Positions 1-8,602 of a stretch of 64,000 nucleotides of DNA are shown piece after piece; positions within the stretch are counted from its first letter, which is position 1; the number at the start of each line of letters is the position of its first letter. Both the position numbers and the translations under genes were made by a program. Origin of the DNA: Pirellulaceae bacterium. GTDB taxonomy: Bacteria > Planctomycetota > Planctomycetia > Pirellulales > Pirellulaceae. The notes under the pieces are model-generated. The model saw nothing but the letters and a program-made list of their open reading frames with translations. It made no database searches and had not been told where the DNA came from. The DNA lies in the NCBI GenBank assembly GCA_029243025.1, contig JAQWSU010000045.1, forward strand, positions 744,001-808,000. Reading direction: 5' to 3'.

Positions 1-659
1 ATCAACAATCGTCGATACTCAAGCAGGGTATCACGCAACTTGACAAACTCTCGTAATTCAAGACCAGGTTGGCCGCTATACAGTTTCGCGACCACACTTC
101 CAAGCGATTCCGCGTTGGGTGACGTGTCGCTTTGAAGCTGACCTTGCATCGAATCCCACAACAGAAAGTCTTGCCACGCCTGGGCATTAGCTGATGTCCC
201 ATGGGACAACATTTTTTGCAGCTCTCCAGCAGCCTTGTTAGCTCCTAAGCGAGCCGCTTCGACACGCTGCTCTGAGATGGGTGCGAACTGAGTTGAATAA
301 TCTCCCACCCAGTCAGCAATCGCCTGATCTGTCGTGGTAGCATTTAACCACTCTCGAACTGCGTTCCTCACAGCTACAAAGGCGGGTGAATCGATGCCTG
401 ACACCGGCTGGCGAAAACGACTCAACACCGACATGATTTTTGCCGGCTTCGCCTTGTCACCCTGGTCGAGCAATTGGGTTAATTCGTCAACGTGCAAGAA
501 ACGCCGCCAGGCGTCGGCGTTGTCACCGACACCAAGCCATTGGTTCATCGTGTCGGTCGCCTCTCTCACTCTGTCGACAGACGAGTCAGCCCGTACTGCC
601 TGCGAAGGGCTGATCGAAAGAGAGACCAGCAACAAAACGAAGATCCCAAGCGAACGCAT
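1..659 (-). CDS. Exported protein of unknown function (3' part outside window)
   Basis: An open frame on the minus strand runs from an ATG at 659 to the window edge with no stop, so the C-terminus is missing. A strong Shine-Dalgarno (AAGGAG, 667-672) lies 7 nt upstream of the ATG and fixes the start. The protein opens with a signal peptide (MRSLGIFVLLLVSLSIS, probable cleavage after AVRA, about residue 22). The visible mature part, about 195 residues, is mostly helical and polar, with Trp-rich segments such as QWLGVGDNADAWRRFL near residue 40 and LREFVKLRDTLLEYRRLL at the edge. I do not recognise the family. The plus-strand open frames over the same bases are shadows. Confidence 0.8.
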   Translation of the reverse strand, partial: MRSLGIFVLLLVSLSISPSQAVRADSSVDRVREATDTMNQWLGVGDNADAWRRFLHVDELTQLLDQGDKAKPAKIMSVLSRFRQPVSGIDSPAFVAVRNAVREWLNATTTDQAIADWVGDYSTQFAPISEQRVEAARLGANKAAGELQKMLSHGTSANAQAWQDFLLWDSMQGQLQSDTSPNAESLGSVVAKLYSGQPGLELREFVKLRDTLLEYRRLL

Positions 660-1122
660 CTAGAAACTCCTTCGCTGAACCTGAAACCCCAATTCAAAAC
701 CACCCACAATCATGAATCGGGTTCAGTTGGTTCCATCCCGCCGAATGCATTCCGACCGGGCTTGAAATTCGATGACAAGCATCTTAAACGGCAACGGCCG
801 CAAAGACAACCTAGATTACGCAAACCAACCATCGCTTTCAATCGATACCCTCTACTCGTTGCCAGTATTTAACCAAGACACACTAACTTAGCCCACGTGA
901 TCGCCGATTCCCCTCTGGCACCTTAACCGCCACCGTCTGGCAGAGAAGTTGCCTGACTCAATCGATATGTCCCATACGGACGGCCCAGTTGTTTGATTTT
1001 TTCAACATTTGGCGTTGCAAAAAGACCACCTTACCCATCCTGACAAGGTACGTTTTTCATGGCCCAACCGAGGCATGCCAAGTTGCTTGGATGCCACCGT
1101 AAAAACGTAAGGAGACAATCTC
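660..1122. other. Intergenic region between divergent genes
   Basis: This stretch separates the minus-strand exported protein from the plus-strand DUF11 lipoprotein, so it should hold both promoters. Only the two ribosome binding sites at its ends (667-672 and about 1108-1114) are clear. I could not pick convincing -35/-10 pairs and see no RNA gene or repeat. Confidence 0.5.
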
Positions 1123-3804
1123 GTGTGGTGTCGGAACCAACAGACGCGAATCTTGTTGTTGGCATGCGTCTGCATGCTTGCAAACGGATGCGCGTCGATC
1201 AGGCTTCCGGCGATTGATCCCTCTGGCGAACGAATCTTACTGCCCGCCCCGAACTACACGACGCTCAATCGCAATCATTCGTCCGATTACATTCGTCCAA
1301 GTCGCGAATTGTGTCCTGATGGGCCCGTCTTCAAACAACCCCCGACCTCGGATTGCGTCCTGCCGCCAATCATTCCGAATACAGCTCCAAAGTCGCCTGC
1401 CGTCACTCTGGTTTCCGAAAATGGGCCAACCTTGCCGCGGATCCTCGTGCCGGGAGGCTGCGAAACCAGCAAGCACGAAATCTACGACAGTTATCCAAAA
1501 CGAGATGGTGAGACCGACAACAAATCCAATGTCACGCTTTCACCTCGTCGACACATTGCAACGGTAGGAACCGAGGTGGTTCTCATTGGTGGTGTTTGTG
1601 GTAAAGACGGCTACTACCGCACCCATGAAGCAATGGAATGGGGACTAACGCAAGGCAGCGTCGGCCAATTCATTGATCCGGGTAAACCGGCCGTTGGCTG
1701 GAAACGCCGTCGCGGGCATCTGGCATCGCTGGCAGCAGGGCCGCGAGCTAAGTTGCTGTCGAACAACTACGCCCTAGCGAGAACTTCGAAACGCGTTCAA
1801 GTGCTGACTCGCGGCACGGCGAAACCAAGTGACGATATTTTCGTTCTACAAGGCCAAACTTGGATCGGGGTGACATCGGCCACCGAAGGCGAGACTTACG
1901 TCACGCTCGTCGCCCCTGCCATCGACGGTTGGGAACAACGCCAGGAAATGGCCGTTGTCCATTGGATTGACGGACAATGGACGTTACCCGTTTCGGTGGC
2001 TTCACGTTCTGTCGAACCGATTACTTTGACAACGCGGATCAACCGCAAATTGACGGCAAGTCCGGTGGCAGGTTGGATTGTGCGTTACGAGATCGTTGAG
2101 GGCGCAGCCGTTTTCGACGGCGGTGCAACCATGGTCGAAGTACGAACGAATGACATGGGCACAGCTCCCGTGCGCGTCAGCCCTGCTTCCTTGCGAGGTG
2201 GCGCTGCAAAAGTGAAGGCAACAATCATTCGACCGGCCGGCATGGGAAGCGGAACTCCAGATCGGCTCGTAGTGGGAGAAGGCATCGTAGACGTCTCATG
2301 GAGTACCGCGATGCTGGAAGTGCAAATGACAGGCCCTGAGTCAATGGAAGTGAATGACACGGCCGTCTATCGAGTCAACGTCACGAACACAGGAACAATG
2401 CTTGCCGACAGCGCGTTGGTTCGCGTAATGGTCCCACCGGGTGTCGATCTTGTTTCCAGCCTCCCTGCGGCATCGACTTTTGGAAGTCGCCTCGACTGGA
2501 GTCTGGGCCAAATGCCACCAGGTGAAAGTCGTACGATCGAAGTCACCTATCGAGCAACTCAAGCGGGAGTCATTCGCCACTGTGCGTCTGCACAACCTGC
2601 CGGTGGAACCTCGGTCGAAAGCTGCGTCACGACAATCGTGACCGCTGATTCTCTCTTCATCGAAATGGTAGGGCCTAACCCCGAGATTCCGCTCGAAGTG
2701 GGACAGAACGTCCAATACCAGGTCACGATCACCAATCGGGGCAATCAACGATTGACCGACGTTGTGTTGAGTGATCGCTTCGACCCGGGCCTACGACATA
2801 GTGAAGGGACAAGCCCGATCGAACGCCCCCTTGAGCCTCTGGACCCTGGTCAATCGCATCAAATCGGCCTGAACTTCCAAGTGATTTCACCCGGTCGGCA
2901 CTGCCACACACTCGAAGCGACTGCATCCGGTACCAAGCCAGCTCGGACGAGCGCCTGCATCACGGCTGAACTGCCACCACAGGTTCAACCGGGTGCTTTG
3001 ACCTTGAAAAAAACGGGACCTGCACAGGCCATCGTTGGGCAGCAGGTCAACTTCCTGATTACCGTGCAAAACACCGGACAAAGTCCAGTCACAAACATTC
3101 AAATCGTGGATCAATTCGACCCCGAGCTACGCCCCACCGCGACAAATCCCCAGGCAGTGAACTCGAGCCAAAACCAAGTAATCTGGTACTTATCACGATT
3201 GGAACCGGGCGAACAGAAGACGTTCCAAACCACCTGCCAGGTGTTATTTGATTCCCAACGTTCCTGCAGTCGCGTCACGGTCCGCGCTGCGGACGGCATC
3301 GAAATCACCGACGAAGCTTGCTTGCTTATTTCCGGCCAGCCAGTTGGAGGTAATCCGAATCCACTGCCAGGCGTCGCGCCGCCCGCCAACGCTCAACCCG
3401 CCACGCCTCCAACCGGCCCCGCAGGTAACATTTCGAATGGCGGTCTCCAGGTTTCCATCGACGATCGAGGAGAACAATTCAAGGTAGGCGGCCAGATCGA
3501 ATACCTGATTGTGGTTCGCAACAACAGCCAATCACCTGATAGCAACGTTATTCTCACGGTGAAGCTACCACCTCAATTGCGATTGAAGAACTACTCTGGT
3601 CCGGTCACAGCGGAAACCCACAGCGCTGACTGGCGAACCATCGTTATGGCTCCCCTGAAAACCCTCCGTGTCGGAGAAACGGTCCAGTTTGAAGTGATCG
3701 CAACCGTTGAGCAATCGGGCAACATTTCGACTCGTACGGAGCTTAGCAGCCTGCGGATGCTGCAGCCCGTTGTGCAAGAAGCGCGGTCAGTGGCAGTTCA
3801 ATGA
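1123..3804 (+). CDS. Large DUF11-repeat lipoprotein
   Basis: 893 residues from a GTG start with a good Shine-Dalgarno (TAAGGAG, 1108-1114, 8 nt upstream). The N-terminus is a lipoprotein signal ending in a lipobox (LANGC, Cys about residue 23), so the protein is likely membrane-anchored and extracytoplasmic. Residues 24-390 are not assigned. From about 390 there are four DUF11-type immunoglobulin-like domains (about 390-490, 507-610, 625-735 and 772-890), recognisable by phrases such as YRVNVTNTGT, YQVTITNRGN and FLITVQNTGQ. A Pro-rich linker at 742-770 precedes the last one. The first three domains carry a pair of cysteines near their ends that could form disulfides, as in cysteine-rich DUF11 envelope proteins of the OmcB type. 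A structural cell-envelope role is an inference. No obvious operon partner. Confidence 0.85.
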   Translation: MWCRNQQTRILLLACVCMLANGCASIRLPAIDPSGERILLPAPNYTTLNRNHSSDYIRPSRELCPDGPVFKQPPTSDCVLPPIIPNTAPKSPAVTLVSENGPTLPRILVPGGCETSKHEIYDSYPKRDGETDNKSNVTLSPRRHIATVGTEVVLIGGVCGKDGYYRTHEAMEWGLTQGSVGQFIDPGKPAVGWKRRRGHLASLAAGPRAKLLSNNYALARTSKRVQVLTRGTAKPSDDIFVLQGQTWIGVTSATEGETYVTLVAPAIDGWEQRQEMAVVHWIDGQWTLPVSVASRSVEPITLTTRINRKLTASPVAGWIVRYEIVEGAAVFDGGATMVEVRTNDMGTAPVRVSPASLRGGAAKVKATIIRPAGMGSGTPDRLVVGEGIVDVSWSTAMLEVQMTGPESMEVNDTAVYRVNVTNTGTMLADSALVRVMVPPGVDLVSSLPAASTFGSRLDWSLGQMPPGESRTIEVTYRATQAGVIRHCASAQPAGGTSVESCVTTIVTADSLFIEMVGPNPEIPLEVGQNVQYQVTITNRGNQRLTDVVLSDRFDPGLRHSEGTSPIERPLEPLDPGQSHQIGLNFQVISPGRHCHTLEATASGTKPARTSACITAELPPQVQPGALTLKKTGPAQAIVGQQVNFLITVQNTGQSPVTNIQIVDQFDPELRPTATNPQAVNSSQNQVIWYLSRLEPGEQKTFQTTCQVLFDSQRSCSRVTVRAADGIEITDEACLLISGQPVGGNPNPLPGVAPPANAQPATPPTGPAGNISNGGLQVSIDDRGEQFKVGGQIEYLIVVRNNSQSPDSNVILTVKLPPQLRLKNYSGPVTAETHSADWRTIVMAPLKTLRVGETVQFEVIATVEQSGNISTRTELSSLRMLQPVVQEARSVAVQ

Positions 3805-3934
3805 CTTCTCGGATAAGCTGTGAGTCATCATCTCTTCAAGCGATTCGGTCACATCACCAAAACGGGGCGTTTTCAGTTCGAGTCGTTGTAACGTGAATAA
3901 ATGCAAACGGGACAAACTCGTTTCCCGGTCGAAT

Positions 3935-4744
3935 TCAAGCTATCGGCTCCGAATGACAATCGATCATCAAACGCATATATCCCTGGTGATCAACCGGGAT
4001 GCCCGCCAGTGGGCGAACCAACCGCTTGATGAATGAACGGTTCTGTTTCGCGCGCTTCCTGTTTTGAGCAAATTCGATCCATTTTCCGACACTCTGCACT
4101 GCCTCGAGATACTCATCAAGATTGCAAGTGTCAGCTGGCCTCAGGCGTCGCATAAGTTAGGCGAGCATCTGAAAGTACTTGATCAAGCCCCAATTTATCG
4201 GAGACACCACGCGTTCCGCGGCGAAACATCCGATCGAAGATCGATACGTGGCTCCCCATTTCGCGGCATCCGCCCCCTCTGGGAACTCCACGAAATCGCG
4301 TCGCGAGAGTTCCAGCAAGGGCAACAGAGTCTCGCGTCCTAACACGGCCGCGGCCTGTTGATCAACGAAAATTACCCCCGCGTCGATTTTGCGATTTCGG
4401 CTTTCTCAATCTGCGGCTGAAGATCAACAATCTGGTTGACCGTCGCTCGCAGTTACACACCGGCTTTTTCTCGCTCATTATTAGAATCTGGATCAATGAT
4501 TTGGTCGCCCATTGATTGAGCTGGTATTCCAACGGGTCAATTTCCAGAAAAGATCATGCGGCTTTCGCTCCTGCTTCCTCCCGGAGATGACGATATTCGC
4601 GGAAGACCTCTCTGGACTCCTGCAGAATTCTCCAGCTTCCTCGGGCTGACTCGATAGGAGTTCATCCTGAGCAAATAAAGCAGTGGAAAAAACGAGGATC
4701 AGGACAGAAACAAAGAAAACGAAGTTCCGCATCAGATTTCCCAT
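3935..4744 (-). pseudogene. Decayed gene for an exported protein
   Basis: The minus strand carries an ATG at 4744 (or 4732) followed by a clear signal peptide (MRNFVFFVSVLILVFSTALFAQ). The frame then breaks. Protein-like pieces continue in other frames: DQIIDPDSNNEREKAGV, an in-frame TAA near 4455, then VNQIVDLQPQIEKAEIAK, a frameshift near 4385, then VIFVDQQAAAVLGRETLL through IKYFQMLA, a TAA at 4157-4159, and in the same frame MRRLRPADTCNLDEYLEAV to a stop at 3935. Together these suggest a former exported protein of about 265 residues with at least two frameshifts and two internal stops. The family is not recognised. The alternative, that the pieces are chance open frames, is less likely given the continuous order and hydrophilic, helix-like composition. 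Confidence 0.6.
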
Positions 4745-5177
4745 GACTCGATCCAAATCATTCAGTTTGCGATCGAGCGGTCTGTTGTGGTGCCGGCCAA
4801 CTGCTATAGTTTCGTAATGGAATTATGCTTTTTAGTCGACGCTTCCAATGTCAAACGATGTTCAAACAGTCATCAAAACCTACCTTGCTCGCCTGCCTAG
4901 GTTTCATTATTGACACTCTGAAAACATTTTCCGTGCGAATGCTGAGCCACCTTCCGCACGTATCGTGAGCTAACTACTAAGCATCGTTCCAAGTGCGTGA
5001 CGAGGCTGTCCGCCGATCTCGCTCCTGCATTTCAATCACAGTTAAAACAAAAATAGAGTTAGACGCTGCCGCATGCTGCTTACCCTAAAAGTAAATGTCG
5101 TTCCAACTTTGATTTGGCAAGGTAAAGACCGGTGTTGCGATTTTCGCGAAGAACTTGTTCGAGCAGGAAAACCGTAA
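4745..5177. other. Intergenic region, nothing recognised
   Basis: No convincing gene, RNA or repeat is seen. It lies between the dead exported-protein gene and the plus-strand phosphoesterase, whose likely ribosome binding site is AGGA near 5165. Locally AT-richer than the flanks. Confidence 0.4.
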
Positions 5178-5549
5178 ATGCCCCGCTTTGTCCTATTACG
5201 GCATGAATTGCCGAATGCTTACGATGCGCCTCGTGACTCTCACTGGGATTTGATGTTAGAAGACGGAGCAACGCTACAAACTTGGGCAATCTGCCAGATT
5301 CCAGACGTTGGCTGTTGGGTGGAGGCACTCTCTTTGCCTCCTCATCGAACGGAATATCTCGACTATGAAGGTCCCGTTTCTAATAACCGTGGAGAGGTTA
5401 CCCAATGGGATCACGGTGATTTCGATTGGCTGGAGAAAAACGAAACAAGAGTCACCATTCGACTGCGAGGAAAGCGCATTCAGGGCGAGGCGATTCTAGA
5501 GCAACTGTCAGCCGATCATGGCTGGCGGTTCATGATCGCTTCAACTTGA
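5178..5549 (+). CDS. Stand-alone LigD-type 3'-phosphoesterase domain protein
   Basis: 123 residues matching the phosphoesterase domain (PF13298 type) found at the N-terminus of bacterial LigD, which trims 3'-phosphates and ribonucleotides from DNA ends during non-homologous end joining. The seen signature is FVLLRHELP at the start, SHWDLMLEDG at 21-30, TWAICQIP, and LDYEGPVSNNRGEVTQWDHGD. His9, His22 and Asp24 fit the metal-binding and catalytic positions of characterised LigD phosphoesterases, but the position of the conserved arginine (Arg52 in Pseudomonas LigD, from memory) is Met26 here. No ligase or polymerase domain or Ku gene is nearby. The last 34 bases overlap, tail to tail, the 3' end of the next gene on the other strand. 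Domain assignment is good; the reaction is inferred. Confidence 0.75.
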   Translation: MPRFVLLRHELPNAYDAPRDSHWDLMLEDGATLQTWAICQIPDVGCWVEALSLPPHRTEYLDYEGPVSNNRGEVTQWDHGDFDWLEKNETRVTIRLRGKRIQGEAILEQLSADHGWRFMIAST

Positions 5550-6271
5550 GTGGCCAACGATCCGAATTTGAGAGCGTGATCACGATATTGCGACACGTCA
5601 ACTGATTCGTCGGCCTTGCCTGAAATGTAGAACTTTCCGTCTTCCACACGTATTCGTTCAATCACGATACCCGACTCAAGTTCCGGACGATCAGTGGGAA
5701 CACGAAGTAGTGCAACCGGGTCACCTTTCGACTGAGACCATTGCAGCGGCAAGTGAGCCTCGATCGCGGCGGCAGAGACCTTGTCCAAGAGTCCCTTTAG
5801 TGGAACCGGCACGCTCCCAGCCCGCACATACGCCACTCGAATCGCCACTTCATTGGGTTCTTTTGTGAGATAGGGTTCCAATGCCATCGACAACACAGTG
5901 TCGACTTGCGGTGTTTTCAGTTGGCAAGCAATGTGGGTTTCACCATCCAGGAAGTTCACGCGAGGTTGACACACTTCGGGCGGTAACAAGTCGGGAAACT
6001 TTTCTTCCAAATCAGTCGCGAGCCAACCGTTTACCTGTTCCGCAGTCACGACCAACTCCCATGTCTTCCCCTGTTCCAATTCATTGTGAAGTTCGAGCAC
6101 CTGTTGCTCGAGTTCGTCTCCAGCTTGATCGGCCGATACAGCATCAAATTTCAAGGCTACCGTGTAGAATTCCGGCACGGATTTCGTGGCGAGATAGAGC
6201 CCAACTCCCGCCAGACTCGCAACGACGACGAGCAGAACAAAGCCAAGCAACAACCGCCGCAAGATCCGCAT
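5516..6271 (-). CDS. Membrane-anchored protein of unknown function
   Basis: 251 residues from an ATG at 6271 preceded by GTGAGGA at about 9 nt; an in-frame GTG at 6286 is a possible but weaker start because it lacks a ribosome binding site. The N-terminus is a basic stretch and one hydrophobic segment (LLLGFVLLVVVASLAGVGLYLA, about 7-28) with no cleavage site, so the rest should lie outside the membrane, anchored. The C-terminal part is a mixed alpha/beta domain without motifs that I can name. The last residues include GKFYISGKADESVDVSQYRD. It probably belongs to a conserved planctomycete family of unknown role. It converges on the LigD-type gene and overlaps its end. Confidence 0.75.
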   Translation of the reverse strand: MRILRRLLLGFVLLVVVASLAGVGLYLATKSVPEFYTVALKFDAVSADQAGDELEQQVLELHNELEQGKTWELVVTAEQVNGWLATDLEEKFPDLLPPEVCQPRVNFLDGETHIACQLKTPQVDTVLSMALEPYLTKEPNEVAIRVAYVRAGSVPVPLKGLLDKVSAAAIEAHLPLQWSQSKGDPVALLRVPTDRPELESGIVIERIRVEDGKFYISGKADESVDVSQYRDHALKFGSLATQVEAIMNRQP

Positions 6272-6722
6272 CGCAGATGTCCTCACAAAAACGTTCTAAG
6301 CAGCGCCCTTTTTACAGATTCCACGATCGGCACTTCACCATCAGACCGAGTCAGCATGCGTCCGCTTCATCTCAGTCCAGTCGTGGGCCAATTGAATCAG
6401 GCTAGAGTAGTACGTGGCCCGGAGGATAGTAGTTCGACCAAGGTAGACCGTCAATTAGAATCAGCCGATTAACGCTCTCACGCACCGACATCCAATCCGA
6501 GACAAGTCGTCGAAAGTGACTGAAGCTGAAAGAGTTAGGCAAGAGGAGCGATGAGTGTTTGCTTTTTTTCCCACCTGGACCGGGAATCAGACAATTTCGA
6601 AAGTTCCCGGCTAACTTTGCATGCTGATCTTTGCCAGCATGCGGGCGACAGCAGCCGAATTTCCAATCGGCCTCCGCCAGTCGCAATGAATTTTGTTCGT
6701 TTTTCAATTCGGAGATCGCGCA
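6272..6722. other. Gap with an 8-bp inverted repeat downstream of tyrS
   Basis: No convincing gene. A perfect inverted repeat GCATGCTG / CAGCATGC (6619-6626 and 6635-6642, 8-nt loop) lies about 80 bases past the tyrS stop and could end tyrS transcription, but no U-run follows it on the minus strand, so intrinsic termination is uncertain. The minus-strand open frame at 6402-6707 has low-complexity, non-protein-like composition and was not called. Confidence 0.4.
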
Positions 6723-8006
6723 TCATTTGAAACGCAACAGCGCGTACTTCTTTTTACCAGATCGCAACACGATTGTTGTTTCGCTTGCCAAATCTTGCTC
6801 TGTCAATAAGCGATCGAGATCCGACTGGCGATGATTGTTCAGGTATGCACCACCTTGTTTGACTGTACGGCGCGCTTCGCTCTTACTTTTCGCCAGGCCG
6901 GATTCAACCATTGCGTCGACCAATGAGATTCCCTCAGCACTCAAGCGTTCACGCCCCAAGCCACAGCTCGGCACGTCAGCAAAAATCTGTGCCAGTTGCT
7001 CATCACTTAGTTGACTGATTTCGGCACCGAAGAGCACGTCTTTCGCACGGATCGCAATTTCCAGGCCGGAATCCCCATGAACCAACTTGGTCAGTTCTTC
7101 AGCGAGTCGAATTTGGCTTTCACGTTTTTGCGGTTCAGAATCACGAGCCTGGTCGAGACCCTCGATTTCTTCTTGACTGAGGTCCGTCAAAAATCGCAAG
7201 CACTTCCCAGCATCATCATCGGCCACGTTGTACCAGTATTGATAAAACTCATACGGGCTGGTTCGATCGGGCGACAACCAAATCGTGCCGGATTCTGTCT
7301 TACCCATCTTGGAACCGTCACTCTTCGTCAAGAGCGGACAGGTGATGCCATAAAGTTGAACACTCCGCATACGACGACCGAGATCGATACCCGCTGTGAT
7401 ATTGCCCCATTGATCACTACCACCGACTTGCAACTGACAATCGAGCTGATCGTGGAGGTGAACAAAATCATAGGCTTGTAGGAGCATGTAGCTGAACTCT
7501 GTGTAACTTAACCCGCTCTCTGAACGTTCGAGTCGTCCTTTGACAGAATCCTTATTCATCATCACGTTGACGGGAAAATTCTTGCCGATGTCGCGAAGGA
7601 ATTCGAGATACGAAAAGGACTTCATCCAATCGAAGTTATTGATCAGAACGGCAGAAGATTCTCCACAATCAAAATCGAGAAATGATTGCATCTGCTTTCT
7701 GAGACCGGCAACATTGTGCTCTAGCTGATCGACCGAGAGTAAGTTTCGTTCTTGACTTTTTCCGCTTGGATCACCAATCATCCCAGTCGCACCACCCACC
7801 AAGGCGATCGGGCGATGTCCAGCTCGCTGAAAACGGCGTAAATAAAGCAGTGGCATCAAACTACCAACATGCAGACTATCTGCCGTGGGATCAAAACCAA
7901 CATAGACAGTCCGACAACCTTCACTCAACCATTGGGGGAGAAAGGCTTCATCTGTACATTGATGAATCAAGCCGCGCCAGGACAACTCTTGATAAATATC
8001 GAACAT
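6723..8006 (-). CDS. tyrS: Tyrosyl-tRNA synthetase
   Basis: 427 residues, the normal length for bacterial TyrRS, a cytoplasmic class I synthetase that attaches tyrosine to tRNA-Tyr. The nucleotide-binding signature appears as DSLHVGSLMPLLYLRRFQ (HIGH-equivalent HVGS near 46), the tyrosine/ATP site as QVGGSDQWGNITAGIDLGRR, and the KMSKS loop as SKMGKTESGTIW near 235. A C-terminal S4-like RNA-binding domain is visible (SLVDAMVESGLAKSKSEARR). The frame is open further upstream to 8117, but alignment with the family and the next gene's stop at 8038 make ATG 8006 the start. It lies 31 bases downstream of the DUF1877 gene in the same direction and may share its transcript. Confidence 0.95.
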   Translation of the reverse strand: MFDIYQELSWRGLIHQCTDEAFLPQWLSEGCRTVYVGFDPTADSLHVGSLMPLLYLRRFQRAGHRPIALVGGATGMIGDPSGKSQERNLLSVDQLEHNVAGLRKQMQSFLDFDCGESSAVLINNFDWMKSFSYLEFLRDIGKNFPVNVMMNKDSVKGRLERSESGLSYTEFSYMLLQAYDFVHLHDQLDCQLQVGGSDQWGNITAGIDLGRRMRSVQLYGITCPLLTKSDGSKMGKTESGTIWLSPDRTSPYEFYQYWYNVADDDAGKCLRFLTDLSQEEIEGLDQARDSEPQKRESQIRLAEELTKLVHGDSGLEIAIRAKDVLFGAEISQLSDEQLAQIFADVPSCGLGRERLSAEGISLVDAMVESGLAKSKSEARRTVKQGGAYLNNHRQSDLDRLLTEQDLASETTIVLRSGKKKYALLRFK

Positions 8007-8037
8007 AAATAGACAATTCCCTTTGGAACCAGCAGTT

Positions 8038-8556
8038 TCAATCGATGTGGCGAACACAAAACAGCACGGCTTGTCGCTGGCTCGCCGCCAACTCATAAAC
8101 CGCTCGCACCGACTCAAAGATGGGTGTGAGCATATCGATTTGTGCGTCTTGCACCGAACGATCGTCCGTTGCTGACTGCGCTTGTTTCAGGCGATCCTGC
8201 AGCTCTTCGAGAGTTAATTCCTGAAGCGCTTCGAAAATATGCGGAACCATATCAGGGCGTACAAGGATGACACTCATCTCATCTCCCTGATACATCGGAC
8301 GCCCCCCCAAAATGCACTGTCTGAGTGGCAAGTCGCCGCCATCCGCATCGATTGAACCGCCCGTAAAGATTCGATGCAACGTGGACCATTGGCCCTTCAA
8401 ATCCGCTCGGCATTGACTATCCGTCTGAGCCAGAATTTCAGCCAGCGCCGTTGCCAGCTGTTCATCTTGACGGGAAGAAAAGACACTTTTGGCCTCGTCC
8501 CGTCCAAGTGCAAGGAGGAGCCCACGGTGGAGTTGTGATGGAACGGATTCAGACAT
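8038..8556 (-). CDS. DUF1877 family protein (YfbM-like)
   Basis: 172 residues, cytoplasmic, no signal or membrane segment. The central pattern LKGQWSTLHRIFTGG followed by GGDLPLRQCILGGRP resembles the YfbM/DUF1877 family, where a Trp-x-x-Leu-His motif is followed by a conserved Leu-x-x-Ala-x-Leu-Gly region. The C-terminal half (LTLEELQDRLKQAQ... IDMLTPIFESVRAVYELA) is helical as in that family. No biochemical function is established for the family as far as I know. It lies directly upstream of tyrS on the same strand. The start is an ATG at 8556 with a weak ribosome binding site. Confidence 0.65.
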   Translation of the reverse strand: MSESVPSQLHRGLLLALGRDEAKSVFSSRQDEQLATALAEILAQTDSQCRADLKGQWSTLHRIFTGGSIDADGGDLPLRQCILGGRPMYQGDEMSVILVRPDMVPHIFEALQELTLEELQDRLKQAQSATDDRSVQDAQIDMLTPIFESVRAVYELAASQRQAVLFCVRHID

Positions 8557-8602
8557 GATTCAGAGAGCAAAGATGGAGGAAGCGACAAGACCAGCGATAA
8601 GC

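Noticed and set aside
334-872. Plus-strand open frames over the first 900 bases
   Set aside because: They lie opposite a minus-strand gene with a strong ribosome binding site and signal peptide; they have no start signals of their own.
6402-6707. Minus-strand 101-residue open frame downstream of tyrS
   Set aside because: No ribosome binding site, unlikely composition, and it contains the inverted repeat that may act in tyrS termination.
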